Assembly: GCA_035946615.1 (NCBI GenBank)
Contig: DASYZB010000095.1
Coordinates: 1-38,100 of the forward strand
Origin: Verrucomicrobiia bacterium
GTDB taxonomy: Bacteria; Verrucomicrobiota; Verrucomicrobiia; Limisphaerales; UBA8199
Direction of reading: 5' to 3'
DNA: 38,100 nt
Shown: positions 16,037-23,815 of the stretch, one piece after another
How the letters are laid out: the number at the start of each line of letters is the position of its first letter
Numbering within the stretch: position 1 is the stretch's first letter
Notes under the pieces: model-generated
The model's database searches: none
Seen by the model: only the letters and a program-made list of their open reading frames with translations
Told to the model about the DNA's origin: nothing
Made by a program: the position numbers and the translations under genes

Positions 16037-16287
16037 GGAAAATCGAGCAGAGCCGACCGCACATCCGCACTGGTGACTCTGGTATTGGCTGGTGACTTCG
16101 TGATGCGCAAACCGGATTTCGCGTCGGTCATCAAACGCGGATGATCGGTTACAGGGTGCTCAGGTGTCAGCACGATGGACTGCCCCTCAACCTGGCACAG
16201 CAACTTCACTCCGGCACGCAGACGCAAGCGCATCCGCGCCTGCTTAGGCAGGACCACCTGACCTTTGCTCGATAGTTTAGTTATCAT
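16033..16287 (-). CDS. vapB: AbrB/SpoVT-type antitoxin, VapB family
   Basis: An 84-residue protein. Residues 1-45 form a SpoVT/AbrB swapped-hairpin DNA-binding domain ('MITKLSSKGQVVLPKQARM', 'LRAGVKLLCQVEGQSIVLTP'). The remaining tail, rich in Ser, Thr and Arg ('ITKSPANTRVTSADVRSALL'), would thread into the VapC active site. It is the first gene of the vapBC pair and probably represses its own promoter. Short CTTACT repeats lie just upstream of its start codon. Confidence 0.88.
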   Translation of the reverse strand: MITKLSSKGQVVLPKQARMRLRLRAGVKLLCQVEGQSIVLTPEHPVTDHPRLMTDAKSGLRITKSPANTRVTSADVRSALLDFP

Positions 16288-16289
16288 GT

Positions 16290-16317
16290 CTTACTATCTT
16301 ACTTTGCTCATCGTAAG
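16290..16317 (-). promoter_or_regulatory. Candidate vapBC operator/promoter
   Basis: Two CTTACT direct repeats (16290-16295 and 16298-16303) and an inverted GTAAG (16313-16317) lie directly upstream of the antitoxin start. On the transcribed strand they read GTAAG units around a TAAGAT that could serve as a -10 box. AbrB-type antitoxins usually bind such repeats. This assignment rests on position and symmetry only. Confidence 0.3.
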
Positions 16318-16427
16318 CCAAGGAGAAAAACCGAGGAAAAAGCGGCAAAAGGGAATAACGGGAGTACGGGCCAGTGGCACTCCGGACGTACCGTGCGGAA
16401 ACCCTAGAGCCCCCTTCAGAGCTTGGG

Positions 16428-17135
16428 TCAGGGGGCCGTAGCCGATACTGAATGCTGGTTTTGAGAGCATTCGATGTAGCGAAAGCAATCCGTCGTGTGG
16501 TCGTTGACTATCCCCACAGCCTGCATGAATGCGTAACAAATCGTAGAACCGAGGAACCGGAACCCACGCTTGATCAAATCCTTGCTTATCTCGTCGGATA
16601 AGGGAGTGCGGGCGGGAATGTCTTTCAGTGATTTCCGCGCATTGCAAATGGGTTTTCCGCCGACGAACCGCCAAACGTAATCATCGAAAGTGCCAAACTC
16701 CTTTTGCGCGGCGAGAAAGGCTTTTGCGTTTTGCACTACGGCTTGAATCTTGAGCCGATTGCGGACAATCCCTGCATCGGTCAGCAGCCTGCCTATTTTC
16801 CGCGAGTCATAGCGGGCCACTTTAGAGGGGTCGAAATGGTCGAAAGCCAGCCGATAGTTCTCACGCTTTTTTAAGATGGTAACCCAGCTTAAACCCGCCT
16901 GTGCCCCTTCCAGGATGAGGAACTCGAAGAGCAAGCGGTCGTCATGAACCGGCACGCCCCATTCCCGGTCATGATAGGCCGTGTAAAGCTCGCCCTGCGC
17001 CCAAGCGCACCGTTTCAAAGGCGCGCGGGGTAACCGCTTTTCTTCTGACAAAGACGCCGATGCCACCGCAACAGGCTGCGTCAAATGGGCGGCCAGACGC
17101 AAGCCCGCAGATTTGGGGGGCTCAAGGCATCGCAA
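16428..17135 (-). CDS. tag: DNA-3-methyladenine glycosylase I
   Basis: The product removes 3-methyladenine from alkylated DNA, starting base excision repair. From about residue 42 the protein follows E. coli Tag closely: 'RCAWAQGELYTAYHDREWGV', 'LEGAQAGLSWVTILKKRENY', 'FDPSKVARYD', 'KRGFRFLGSTICYAFMQAVG' and 'VNDHTTDCF'. The zinc ligands of the family (Cys in RCAW, His in YHDREW, His and Cys in NDHTTDC) and the Glu of LEGAQAGLSW are all present. The frame is open for about 40 residues further upstream and begins at a TTG. A GTG at 17066 would give a protein nearer the usual length of about 190 residues. The true start is uncertain. Confidence 0.9.
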   Translation of the reverse strand: MRCLEPPKSAGLRLAAHLTQPVAVASASLSEEKRLPRAPLKRCAWAQGELYTAYHDREWGVPVHDDRLLFEFLILEGAQAGLSWVTILKKRENYRLAFDHFDPSKVARYDSRKIGRLLTDAGIVRNRLKIQAVVQNAKAFLAAQKEFGTFDDYVWRFVGGKPICNARKSLKDIPARTPLSDEISKDLIKRGFRFLGSTICYAFMQAVGIVNDHTTDCFRYIECSQNQHSVSATAP

Positions 17136-17220
17136 CCATCTTCAAAAAAATGAACCTTTTGAAGGGTTCACGTTATTAATGGGCAGAATGCAGACAGATT
17201 TAAAATCACCTCATCCCAAC

Positions 17221-18525
17221 ATGAAAAAAATCTCTTTATATGTTTTGTTGCTCAGTGGAGGAATCATTGGGTCGATCGCTCAACCATTCCCTCCCGATTT
17301 TTACTTCCCAGTTTTTTCCGCGGGCCTTTTGCGCACCGACATCAATCCGGCCTTGCTGTACTACCAGGCGTTTCTTGCGGCGCCGGAACCCCTTTCAAAT
17401 GCCGATAGCGATTTTCTCTATTCCCGAGAAGGACGAGCGGGAAAACTGCCGGAGAAGTTTGACGCAATCTTTGCCGGATATGATCCCCAGTTCTCCCTGG
17501 TCAGACAGGCTGCGGCCTGTACTGTGCCGTGCGACTGGGGCATCGATATCAGTCGAGGTCCGGCGACGCTGCTGCCGGGTCTGGCCCGCTGCAAAGCTGT
17601 CGCTGTCGCTACGAAGTTTCGCGTGATGTGGGAGCTGCAGCACGACCGCCAATCCGATGCGCGCGACGATCTGCTGGCTGCCTTTGCGGTGGCGCGAAAT
17701 GCCTCCCGCGACGGCACCCTCATTTCGGTGCTGGTCCAAATCGCGAGCGAAGCCATTGACTGCACGACAATTGCCGAGAACTTCGGCCGGTTCTCGCCTG
17801 AGACCTTTAAAGAGTTGGCAGAGGGGCTCGATGCCGGGCCGGTCCGTGGGACCTTGGCCGGATCAATTCCAACAGAAAAAGCCATGTTCCATGACTGGCT
17901 GGTCAACAGGATTTTGTTTTTGCAGAAAGCCAACCCAGGGGACGACGCCAAAGTGATGGAGCAGATTCATAAGGACCTGGCCCCCGTGGAATTCAACGAA
18001 GGGGGCAAGACAGATATTTGGGGACCTCTGGCGCGCGCTGCGGGAGGCACCAGTCAAGGCCTCCTTACGTTGCTGAGCGACGAAGGGCAACTTTATGATC
18101 GGCTGGCAGAAATCTTAACCTTGCCCCCGGCAACTTATCAGCAGCAGGCCAAGCAATTCAGGGCTCAGCTCGAGGCATCTTCCAACCCGCTGCTCTCTGG
18201 GGCTTTCCCGGGGCCCGCCTTCGAGAGAGCCAAGCAGCGGGAATTCAACATCCAAGTGTGGCTGGCAATGGTGCGCGCGGCGGCAGAGTATAAGGTGAAT
18301 GGCATGCCGGGATTGCAGACCGTGAACGACCCGTTCGGCCAGGGGCCGTTCCAATTCCAGCGCTTCGTCTTTGAAGGTGTGGACCGTGGGTTCTCGCTCA
18401 AATCCGCCTACAGCGGCTCAGGTTTTCCCGAGATGCTGATATTCGTGGAGACAACCGGACCCGGTTTTCACGTGGATGGGCCTAAAGCCGGAGAGTCACT
18501 GCCTTTAACAGGTGCCGCTAAATAA
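17221..18525 (+). CDS. Secreted protein of unknown function
   Basis: A 434-residue protein. The ATG at 17221 is chosen because it begins a clear signal peptide ('KKISLYVLLLSGGIIGSIAQ', cleavage probably after AQ); a longer in-frame start at 17113 would bury that signal. The mature part is mostly helical and contains 'GLLRTDINPALLYYQAFLAA', 'KFRVMWELQHDRQSDARDDL', 'LAAFAVARNASRDGT' and 'AMVRAAAEYKVNGMPGLQTV'. It resembles uncharacterised secreted proteins of Verrucomicrobiota and Planctomycetota that I cannot assign to a function. It starts 85 nt from the divergently read tag gene. Confidence 0.75.
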   Translation: MKKISLYVLLLSGGIIGSIAQPFPPDFYFPVFSAGLLRTDINPALLYYQAFLAAPEPLSNADSDFLYSREGRAGKLPEKFDAIFAGYDPQFSLVRQAAACTVPCDWGIDISRGPATLLPGLARCKAVAVATKFRVMWELQHDRQSDARDDLLAAFAVARNASRDGTLISVLVQIASEAIDCTTIAENFGRFSPETFKELAEGLDAGPVRGTLAGSIPTEKAMFHDWLVNRILFLQKANPGDDAKVMEQIHKDLAPVEFNEGGKTDIWGPLARAAGGTSQGLLTLLSDEGQLYDRLAEILTLPPATYQQQAKQFRAQLEASSNPLLSGAFPGPAFERAKQREFNIQVWLAMVRAAAEYKVNGMPGLQTVNDPFGQGPFQFQRFVFEGVDRGFSLKSAYSGSGFPEMLIFVETTGPGFHVDGPKAGESLPLTGAAK

Positions 18526-18639
18526 CATCGATGCCCTTCAAAAATGGCAATGTCCTGGATGGTAGGGCCGCGTTCCAGGTGGCCCTTGTCCATGGTGTTG
18601 GAGTGTGAGAATGCCCATCCAGCAATGTCCAACTGAAAC

Positions 18640-19275
18640 ATGCCTGACCTGAGTTCAACCATCGTGGAGAGCGATTCCTCAGTCACACGCGATCTGCTGG
18701 GTCTGGCCCGCGCCGGGGATGCGGAGGCCTTTGGCGAGGTTTGCCGCCTTTACGAAACGCAGCTGCTCATGCAGGGCTTGGCCATATGCGGAGATTTTAC
18801 CAAAGCTGAAGACTTGGCCCAGGACACATTGGTAGAAGCGTGGAAATCTCTAAAGCGCTATAATGGGCAATGCAGGTTCTTCACCTGGCTTTGCGCCATC
18901 CTCTTGAATCGCTATCGCAATATGCGCCGCGCACGGCGTCCATTGGCTTTCTCGACGCTGGTTCAACTCGATCAGGAGCAATTCCAGAGCCAGATCGACC
19001 GCTTGCCCTCTCCCGAGCCGCTGCCCGACTATGCCGCCGCCCTCGAGGAGCAGGCGCTCCTGGTCAGGAAGTGCATTCAGGCGCTCCCCCCAAAACATCA
19101 GCAGGTTGTTTATCTGCGCTTTTACGCAGATGATTCGCTCGAAGGCATTGCCGCTGCATTGGGCTGCTCTGTCGGCACAGTCAAATCTCGCCTCTTCAAT
19201 GCGCTGGACAAACTGCGCCGCATGCGAGCGCTCACTGCGGGAGACAACACGCGCTATTCAAAAGAAAATTTATGA
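18640..19275 (+). CDS. ECF-type RNA polymerase sigma factor
   Basis: A 211-residue sigma-70 family protein with region 2 at about residues 23-95 ('LARAGDAEAFGEVCRLYETQ', 'AEDLAQDTLVEAWKSLKRYN', 'FFTWLCAILLNRYRNMRRAR') and region 4 at about 140-195 ('ALPPKHQQVVYLRFYADDSL', 'IAAALGCSVGTVKSRLFNAL'). There is no sigma-1.1 or region 3, as expected of extracytoplasmic-function factors. The four-base overlap with the following gene (ATGA at 19272-19275) and that gene's zinc-binding anti-sigma motif indicate a sigma/anti-sigma pair. The regulon cannot be seen from the sequence. Confidence 0.92.
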   Translation: MPDLSSTIVESDSSVTRDLLGLARAGDAEAFGEVCRLYETQLLMQGLAICGDFTKAEDLAQDTLVEAWKSLKRYNGQCRFFTWLCAILLNRYRNMRRARRPLAFSTLVQLDQEQFQSQIDRLPSPEPLPDYAAALEEQALLVRKCIQALPPKHQQVVYLRFYADDSLEGIAAALGCSVGTVKSRLFNALDKLRRMRALTAGDNTRYSKENL

Positions 19276-19841
19276 AACCTTGCCGTAGAAACCGCAAACA
19301 TATCACCTGGCTGGCTCTGGGCGCTTTAAACGCCCAGGCGTCCCATGGGCTTCGGGCGCACATCGAGCAGTGTGCGGGGTGCCGGGAATATCTGGACGAA
19401 ATTTCCAGGGTGACACACCGATTAAGCGGTCGCGATTCACTTCCGCAAGTCCAGGCGTCCGACGAGTTCCACGAGCGGCTCTTAAATACATTGAGGGTTG
19501 ACCAGACTGAGTGGCTGCCAGTCCTGCAACCCGCACGAGCAATAAAGCAGAGGTTGCGCATGGGTCTCTCCCTGGTTGGCGCGGCAGCCGCCGTACTTCT
19601 GCTGGTATCCATCTTCTGGCGCCATGCGGCAACCCCACGGCCTTCGCCTCTCCCCGTTCTGGCAGATGCGTCGAGTTCGAAATCCGGTGATTTGGCTCCC
19701 ACTGTCTCCAACTACCAGATGGTAGCCAATCAATCTTTGGAGAAACTGGATGAGCTGCTCACGCGGCAAGCCAATAGGCATCACGCGCCTGGCTCGGTCT
19801 ATACGGCGTCAACCCTCCCGTCCTCAACCCAGCAGGAATAG
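19272..19841 (+). CDS. Membrane-anchored anti-sigma factor with zinc-finger motif
   Basis: A 189-residue protein. The N-terminus carries the ZAS-type motif H30-x3-C34-x2-C37 ('HIEQCAGC'), which in anti-sigma factors clamps the cognate ECF sigma factor. One transmembrane helix lies at about residues 96-116 ('MGLSLVGAAAAVLLLVSIFW'), and the remaining 70 residues would be periplasmic and unstructured, rich in Ser, Pro and Ala. The start overlaps the sigma-factor stop, so translation is coupled. Such a protein holds the sigma factor at the membrane until an envelope signal releases it. Confidence 0.88.
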   Translation: MKPCRRNRKHITWLALGALNAQASHGLRAHIEQCAGCREYLDEISRVTHRLSGRDSLPQVQASDEFHERLLNTLRVDQTEWLPVLQPARAIKQRLRMGLSLVGAAAAVLLLVSIFWRHAATPRPSPLPVLADASSSKSGDLAPTVSNYQMVANQSLEKLDELLTRQANRHHAPGSVYTASTLPSSTQQE

Positions 19842-19876
19842 GGACCCGGGAACGCATACCTGCAGCAGGAGCGTTA

Positions 19877-19962
19877 GCGCAAAAGAACGCAGAGAACGCA
19901 AAGAAATTAAACAGCAACTTCTTATTTAGTTTCTCTGCGCTCTTTGCGTTGCTTCGCGGCCG
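19877..19962. repeat. Long imperfect inverted repeat in the intergenic region
   Basis: Sequence around AACGCAGAGAACGCAAAGAAA (left arm, starting near 19888) is mirrored by TTTCTCTGCGCTCTTTGCGTT (right arm, ending near 19951), separated by about 20 A/T-rich bases. The arms pair with a few mismatches and would make a stem of about 20 bp. I know similar GCAGAGAACGCAAAG units as frequent intergenic repeats in related genomes. It may end the sigma/anti-sigma transcript, although no T-run follows. Confidence 0.55.
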
Positions 19963-20050
19963 CACCGTCTTCGTTCTTTTGCGATTGAATGCGTGGAAGC
20001 ATCCTCGGCTGCGATTGACTTGCCGTCGCGCTGTGGCTACCGTGGCGGCC

Positions 20051-21037
20051 ATGAATCGTCGGTGGATTTGTTTGTTGCTGATGTTGTTTTGTTTGCTGGC
20101 TTTTCCTTCGCGCTCGCCGGCCCCGCTTATATACCGGCCAGGGGAAGGATGGAGCTACGAGCCTGTGGGCGGGGGAGGCAAATGGCAGCGAGCGCGGGCC
20201 AAGGATCAGCTCGAAGTGGCGCAGACGGCCTTCGAGAAAAAGGATTACAGCCTGGCCTTGAGAGCCGCCCGTCGAGTGGTGAGGGTCTGGCCACTTTCTG
20301 ATTACGCGCCGCGGGCGCAGTATCTGGTGGGCCGTTGCTACGAAGCCAAGGGGCGCGACGAAAAGGCATTCCAGGAATACCAGAATGTCCTCGAGAAACA
20401 GCCAAAGATTGACAATTACGACGAGATTCTCCAGCGGCAGTTTAATATCGCCAACCAATACCTGGCCGGCAAATGGTTCAAATTGTGGGGTGTTATCCCG
20501 ATATTTTCTTCGATGGACAAGACGGCTTCGATGTATGAAAAGATTGTCAAAAACGGGGCTTACAGCGAGGTGGCCCCTCAGGCCCAAATGAAAATCGGCG
20601 CCGCGCGCGAGAAGCAAAAGAACTATGCGGTGGCAGCCAAGGCTTATGAAATGGCTGCGGACCGCTATCACGATAGGCCGCAGTTAGCCGCCGACGCGGT
20701 TTATCGACAGGGTCTTTGCTACAAACAGGAGGCCCAAACCGCCGAGTACGACCAGAATACCGCCAGCCAGGCGATAGCCACTTTTACAGATTTCATGACG
20801 CTTTACCCCGGAGACAAGCGGGTAGCGGAGGCGCAAAAGATCATCGTCGGTCTTAAGACCGAGCAGGCGCGCGGGGATTTCGAGATTGCAAAGTTCTACG
20901 AGAAGTACAAGAAATGGAACGGGGCACTGGTCTATTACAATGAAGTCCTGCTGCAGGACCCCAACTCGCAGTATGCGACGCAGGCACGGATGCGCATCGA
21001 CGAGTTGAAGAAGCGGACGCTGCCTGCAACCAATTAA
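20051..21037 (+). CDS. BamD/YfiO-like TPR protein
   Basis: A 328-residue exported protein. The ATG at 20051 starts a signal peptide ('RRWICLLLMLFCLLAFPSRS'); there is no lipobox cysteine in the usual place, unlike classic BamD. The rest is a row of tetratricopeptide repeats of the outer-membrane assembly lipoprotein type: 'AFEKKDYSLALRAARRVVRV', 'YAPRAQYLVGRCYEAKGRDE', 'APQAQMKIGAAREKQKNYAV', 'AIATFTDFMTLYPGDKRVAE' and 'FEIAKFYEKYKKWNGALVYY'. BamD helps BamA insert beta-barrel proteins in the outer membrane. The gene ends 1 nt before LptE, another outer-membrane biogenesis gene, which supports an envelope role. It is longer than E. coli BamD (245 residues). Confidence 0.78.
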   Translation: MNRRWICLLLMLFCLLAFPSRSPAPLIYRPGEGWSYEPVGGGGKWQRARAKDQLEVAQTAFEKKDYSLALRAARRVVRVWPLSDYAPRAQYLVGRCYEAKGRDEKAFQEYQNVLEKQPKIDNYDEILQRQFNIANQYLAGKWFKLWGVIPIFSSMDKTASMYEKIVKNGAYSEVAPQAQMKIGAAREKQKNYAVAAKAYEMAADRYHDRPQLAADAVYRQGLCYKQEAQTAEYDQNTASQAIATFTDFMTLYPGDKRVAEAQKIIVGLKTEQARGDFEIAKFYEKYKKWNGALVYYNEVLLQDPNSQYATQARMRIDELKKRTLPATN

Positions 21038-21038
21038 A

Positions 21039-21554
21039 ATGCGCCTTCTCTGGGGATTGTGCCTGGCCGTCTTGCTTGGCTTCGTCTTGAGCGGTTGCGC
21101 CGGTTACAAGCTGGGGCCGACCAACGGGCTCGAAGCTGGGGAGAAATCGGTCCAGATCAATCCCTTTGCCAATCGCACTCTACAGCCGCTTCTGACCGAT
21201 GAAGTGACCGCCCAGTTGCGCAAGGAATTCCAACACGACGGCACCTTCCGTCTGGCGTCGCATGGGGACGGCGATATTATCGTCAGCGGCAACATTATCC
21301 GCTATGTGCGGGTCGAGGTTACCCTCGCCTCGGTGGATGTCCTCACTGTGCGCGACTTCCGACTGGAAATGCGGGCGCAGGTGACTGCCCGCGAGCGCGC
21401 CACGGGCAAGGTGCTTCTGGACCAACCGGTCTCGGGATTCACCCTCATCCGAGTCGGCAGCGACCTGCCGAGCGCTGAGCGCCAGGCCCTGCCGTTGCTG
21501 GCCGGAGACCTGGCCAAAAACGTGACGGCCCTTTTAGCGGAAGGAAAATGGTAA
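21039..21554 (+). CDS. lptE: LPS-assembly lipoprotein LptE
   Basis: A 171-residue lipoprotein with signal sequence and lipobox LSGC ('LLGFVLSGC', Cys at residue 20), followed by 'AGYKLGP', the usual opening of LptE. Further family features are 'VQINPFANRTLQPLLTDEVT', 'LRKEFQHDGTFRLAS', 'DIIVSGNIIRYVR' and 'DLAKNVTALLAEG'. LptE plugs the LptD barrel and helps deliver lipopolysaccharide to the outer leaflet. The gene directly follows the BamD-like gene and overlaps the next small gene, suggesting one operon. LptD itself is not in the window. Confidence 0.85.
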   Translation: MRLLWGLCLAVLLGFVLSGCAGYKLGPTNGLEAGEKSVQINPFANRTLQPLLTDEVTAQLRKEFQHDGTFRLASHGDGDIIVSGNIIRYVRVEVTLASVDVLTVRDFRLEMRAQVTARERATGKVLLDQPVSGFTLIRVGSDLPSAERQALPLLAGDLAKNVTALLAEGKW

Positions 21555-21559
21555 ATCCT

Positions 21560-21940
21560 ATGCTCAAATCCCTATTAAAACTTCTGGTGCTCGTTGGTTT
21601 AACGGCCATGTTGGTGGACGCGCCGGCCCAAATCGAAGCCCAAACCACGAATAACCCGGCGGCCAAACAACCCAGAACCGCAAAGAGGCCCCTTCCAGGC
21701 CCTTTCCACGGCAAACTGGCCGCGCTCGACCCAAAGGCAAAAACGATAACGGTTGGCAAACGCACTTTTCAGATCACCGCCCAAACTCGGATAAAGAAAG
21801 CTGATAAGCCCGCGACTTTAGCCGATGGCGTGGTGGGTGAACCGGTCAGCGGGTATGTGAAACCTGCTGAAGGCGGGAAATGGATCGCCAGCAGCGTCAA
21901 TTTCGGCCCGAAGAGAAGCAAGCCCCGTACGGGGGAATAG
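21560..21940 (+). CDS. Small secreted DUF5666-like protein
   Basis: A 126-residue protein, if the ATG at 21560 is used. A GTG-like alternative at 21548 overlaps the end of lptE and adds four residues. The N-terminus is a signal peptide ('LKSLLKLLVLVGLTAMLVDA', then 'PAQ'). After a Pro/Lys-rich linker there is one beta-rich module, 'FHGKLAALDPKAKTITVGKR' to 'FQITAQTRIKKADKPATLAD', followed by 'GVVGEPVSGYVKP', which resembles DUF5666-type domains. Function unknown. It ends six bases before the convergent kinase gene's stop codon. Confidence 0.68.
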   Translation: MLKSLLKLLVLVGLTAMLVDAPAQIEAQTTNNPAAKQPRTAKRPLPGPFHGKLAALDPKAKTITVGKRTFQITAQTRIKKADKPATLADGVVGEPVSGYVKPAEGGKWIASSVNFGPKRSKPRTGE

Positions 21941-21946
21941 GAGCGC

Positions 21947-22945
21947 TTAACGGCGCCACCAACTGGTTTTGCTCTTGATTCCCTTGGCGGGGACCATTTG
22001 CGATTGCTGCAAAAGCAACTGGGCCCGCGCCTGGTAGAGGGCCATGGTGAATTCATCGTAACTGAGGTAACGATCGCGCGGGTCTTTTGCTAAAACACGG
22101 ACCAGGGCCTCACTGGTGAGTTGCGTGATTTCGGGGACAACCAGGTTGGGAGGAGTCAGGGCGATGTTGACGTGGGCGGCGACCAATTCCTGAACGCTGG
22201 GGGCCTCGAAAGGCACATGGCCGGTGAGGGCATGATAGAGGGTGCAGCCGAGGCTGTACATATCTGAAAGAAACGTCTCCTTTTCGCGTTTGATCTTTTC
22301 AGGAGCGACGTAATAGGGCGTCCCCTCAGTGACCATGTTGGACTCTGGTTCAACCTCGACGCTTCGGGCCAGGCCGAAATCGATGAGCTTGGGCTCGTTA
22401 TCAGAATTGAAGAGGATGTTGCCGGGTTTGATGTCGCGATGGATAAGATTGTGTTTGAGAGCCAAATCAAGGGCCGAGGCGATTTTAATCCCAATGTCCA
22501 GCACGTCCAATTCCGGGAGGCGCTGATACTTCTCAATTCGTGAGTCGAGGCTCCCGCGATCCGCCAACTCCATGACGAGGTATCTTTGGCCTTCGGAGTC
22601 ATCAAAGGCATAAATATGGATGATATTAGTGTGGTTCAGCGAGGCGCAGGCCCGGGCCTCGCGAATGAAACTCTCCAAGGCGACCTTATCGGCTTCGAGT
22701 TCTTTGCGCATGATTTTGACTGCGACCAGCCGTTCGAGGACGGTATCAAAGGCGCGATAGACTTTACCCTGGCCACCGGAGGCGATTTTGCTGCGCAACT
22801 CGAACTGGCGCAGTTGCATGGGCATCATGATGGGATGTCCGCAACGTTTGCAGGGCTCCGTCGAGAGTGGGGCCAGGTCTCCGGGAATGAAAACCTTGGC
22901 TTCGCACCCCGGGCAGGTAACCATTCTCAAAGGTTTGTCGCTCAT
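21947..22945 (-). CDS. Serine/threonine protein kinase with N-terminal zinc ribbon
   Basis: A 332-residue protein. The ATG at 22945 follows an AGGAAAGGA ribosome-binding site. Residues 11-35 form a small zinc ribbon (C11-P-G-C14, C32-K-R-C35). The Hanks-type kinase domain follows: glycine loop A55-S-G-G-Q-G-K-V62, lysine K77 ('VAVKIM'), catalytic loop H169-R-D-I-K-P-G-N176, D189-F-G, and 'YVAPEKI'. All catalytic residues are present. There is no transmembrane segment and no extracellular sensor, so it is a soluble cytoplasmic kinase; the zinc ribbon may recognise a partner or nucleic acid. It is transcribed towards the lptE group. Substrates are unknown. Confidence 0.92.
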   Translation of the reverse strand: MSDKPLRMVTCPGCEAKVFIPGDLAPLSTEPCKRCGHPIMMPMQLRQFELRSKIASGGQGKVYRAFDTVLERLVAVKIMRKELEADKVALESFIREARACASLNHTNIIHIYAFDDSEGQRYLVMELADRGSLDSRIEKYQRLPELDVLDIGIKIASALDLALKHNLIHRDIKPGNILFNSDNEPKLIDFGLARSVEVEPESNMVTEGTPYYVAPEKIKREKETFLSDMYSLGCTLYHALTGHVPFEAPSVQELVAAHVNIALTPPNLVVPEITQLTSEALVRVLAKDPRDRYLSYDEFTMALYQARAQLLLQQSQMVPAKGIKSKTSWWRR

Positions 22946-23120
22946 TCCTTTCCTATTGTAACATTTACGGCTGTCCCCACAAGGTATTCCACAGCAGATC
23001 GGCAGCGAAATCGGCGTGAAACTGCCCACTTTTAGCGTGGCCGGCTGCGCGCGTCAAAGCGGAAAGGCCAGAAACAATTTGACAGGAGAGCATTTGGCGT
23101 GTTTCTTAGGCGCGTCGATT

Positions 23121-23225
23121 ATGAAGAAAGTGAACATTTTTGTCCACGGCCAGAGTGCCCAGGGGCAGACGTCCATGTGGCAGCGTTGTGTCTGCCGTGG
23201 CGGCAGCGCGGGGGGTAACTTCTAA
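23121..23225 (+). CDS. Possible 34-residue peptide ahead of a terminator
   Basis: An ATG-started frame encodes 'MKKVNIFVHGQSAQGQ', then 'TSMWQRCVCRGGSAGGNF', and ends 21 bases before a strong rho-independent terminator. A TTGACA (23079-23084) lies about 40 bases upstream, but no clear -10 box or Shine-Dalgarno is visible. It may be a small protein, a non-coding RNA read as an open frame, or chance. The region 22946-23320 contains no other gene. Confidence 0.3.
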   Translation: MKKVNIFVHGQSAQGQTSMWQRCVCRGGSAGGNF

Positions 23226-23246
23226 TCGAGATTATTGAATTTAACG

Positions 23247-23281
23247 AAACCCGCGATTGCCAGTCAATCGCGGGTTTTTTG
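23247..23281 (+). terminator. Rho-independent terminator
   Basis: AAACCCGCGATTG (23247-23259) pairs perfectly with CAATCGCGGGTTT (23265-23277), with a five-base loop, followed by more T residues. This is a strong 13-bp GC-rich stem with a U-run. It lies before the 23321 gene, so it must end a transcript from the 22950-23240 region, although no established gene is there. Confidence 0.85.
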
Positions 23282-23320
23282 TTGAAGAATAAGCGTCGCA
23301 ATGCGGTCAAAAAGAAAGAA

Positions 23321-23665
23321 ATGATGATGAATGCGAAAAGCAAAAGGGTCCTAACCCGGTTCGCGCCGGAAGTGCGGTTTGAGGTCAGAGCGGTGGCGGG
23401 GGCGCCGTTCCGAGCGGATGCGGAGAACCGTTTTGAGCGGCTCAAGAGCCGGTTATTGGCCGAGAGGCTGGAAGAACTTTGGGAACCGGACTTGAACAGC
23501 CGAGTGCGCCGGGCAGCCAATGAGGCAGCCGCATTGGCATGGGTTACCCCCTATCCGCTTTTGGTTTTCCCGCTCTTATTTGAGGAAAAGGCCGAGACGG
23601 CGTTGGCAGTGGCCGCGCGCCAAGAACAGGTGCGCCAACGCAGCCGCGATCTGCTGGCAATATGA
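23321..23665 (+). CDS. Hypothetical protein upstream of the KDO transferase
   Basis: A 114-residue soluble protein. The first of three consecutive ATG codons (23321) is taken as the start, with an AAGAAAGAA stretch directly upstream. The TTG at 23279 would lie inside the terminator and is unlikely. Contents: 'VLTRFAPEVRFEVRAVAGAP', 'NRFERLKSRLLAERLEELWE', 'VRRAANEAAALAWVTPYPLL' and 'VFPLLFEEKAETALAVAARQ'. I do not recognise a named family. It has no signal peptide. It is 150 nt ahead of the KDO transferase gene. Confidence 0.6.
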   Translation: MMMNAKSKRVLTRFAPEVRFEVRAVAGAPFRADAENRFERLKSRLLAERLEELWEPDLNSRVRRAANEAAALAWVTPYPLLVFPLLFEEKAETALAVAARQEQVRQRSRDLLAI

Positions 23666-23815
23666 GAAGGATGAGGGATGAAGGGAGGCCCAAATCCTCA
23701 TCTTTCATCCCTTATCCTTGATCTTTCCTCAGTGGTGGCGGCTGGAAATTTGTTTTGCGTTGGGGGTCCAGGTAAGGGAAGATGGGCGGCGGAACGGAGA
23801 GCTGGGGCCAACACC

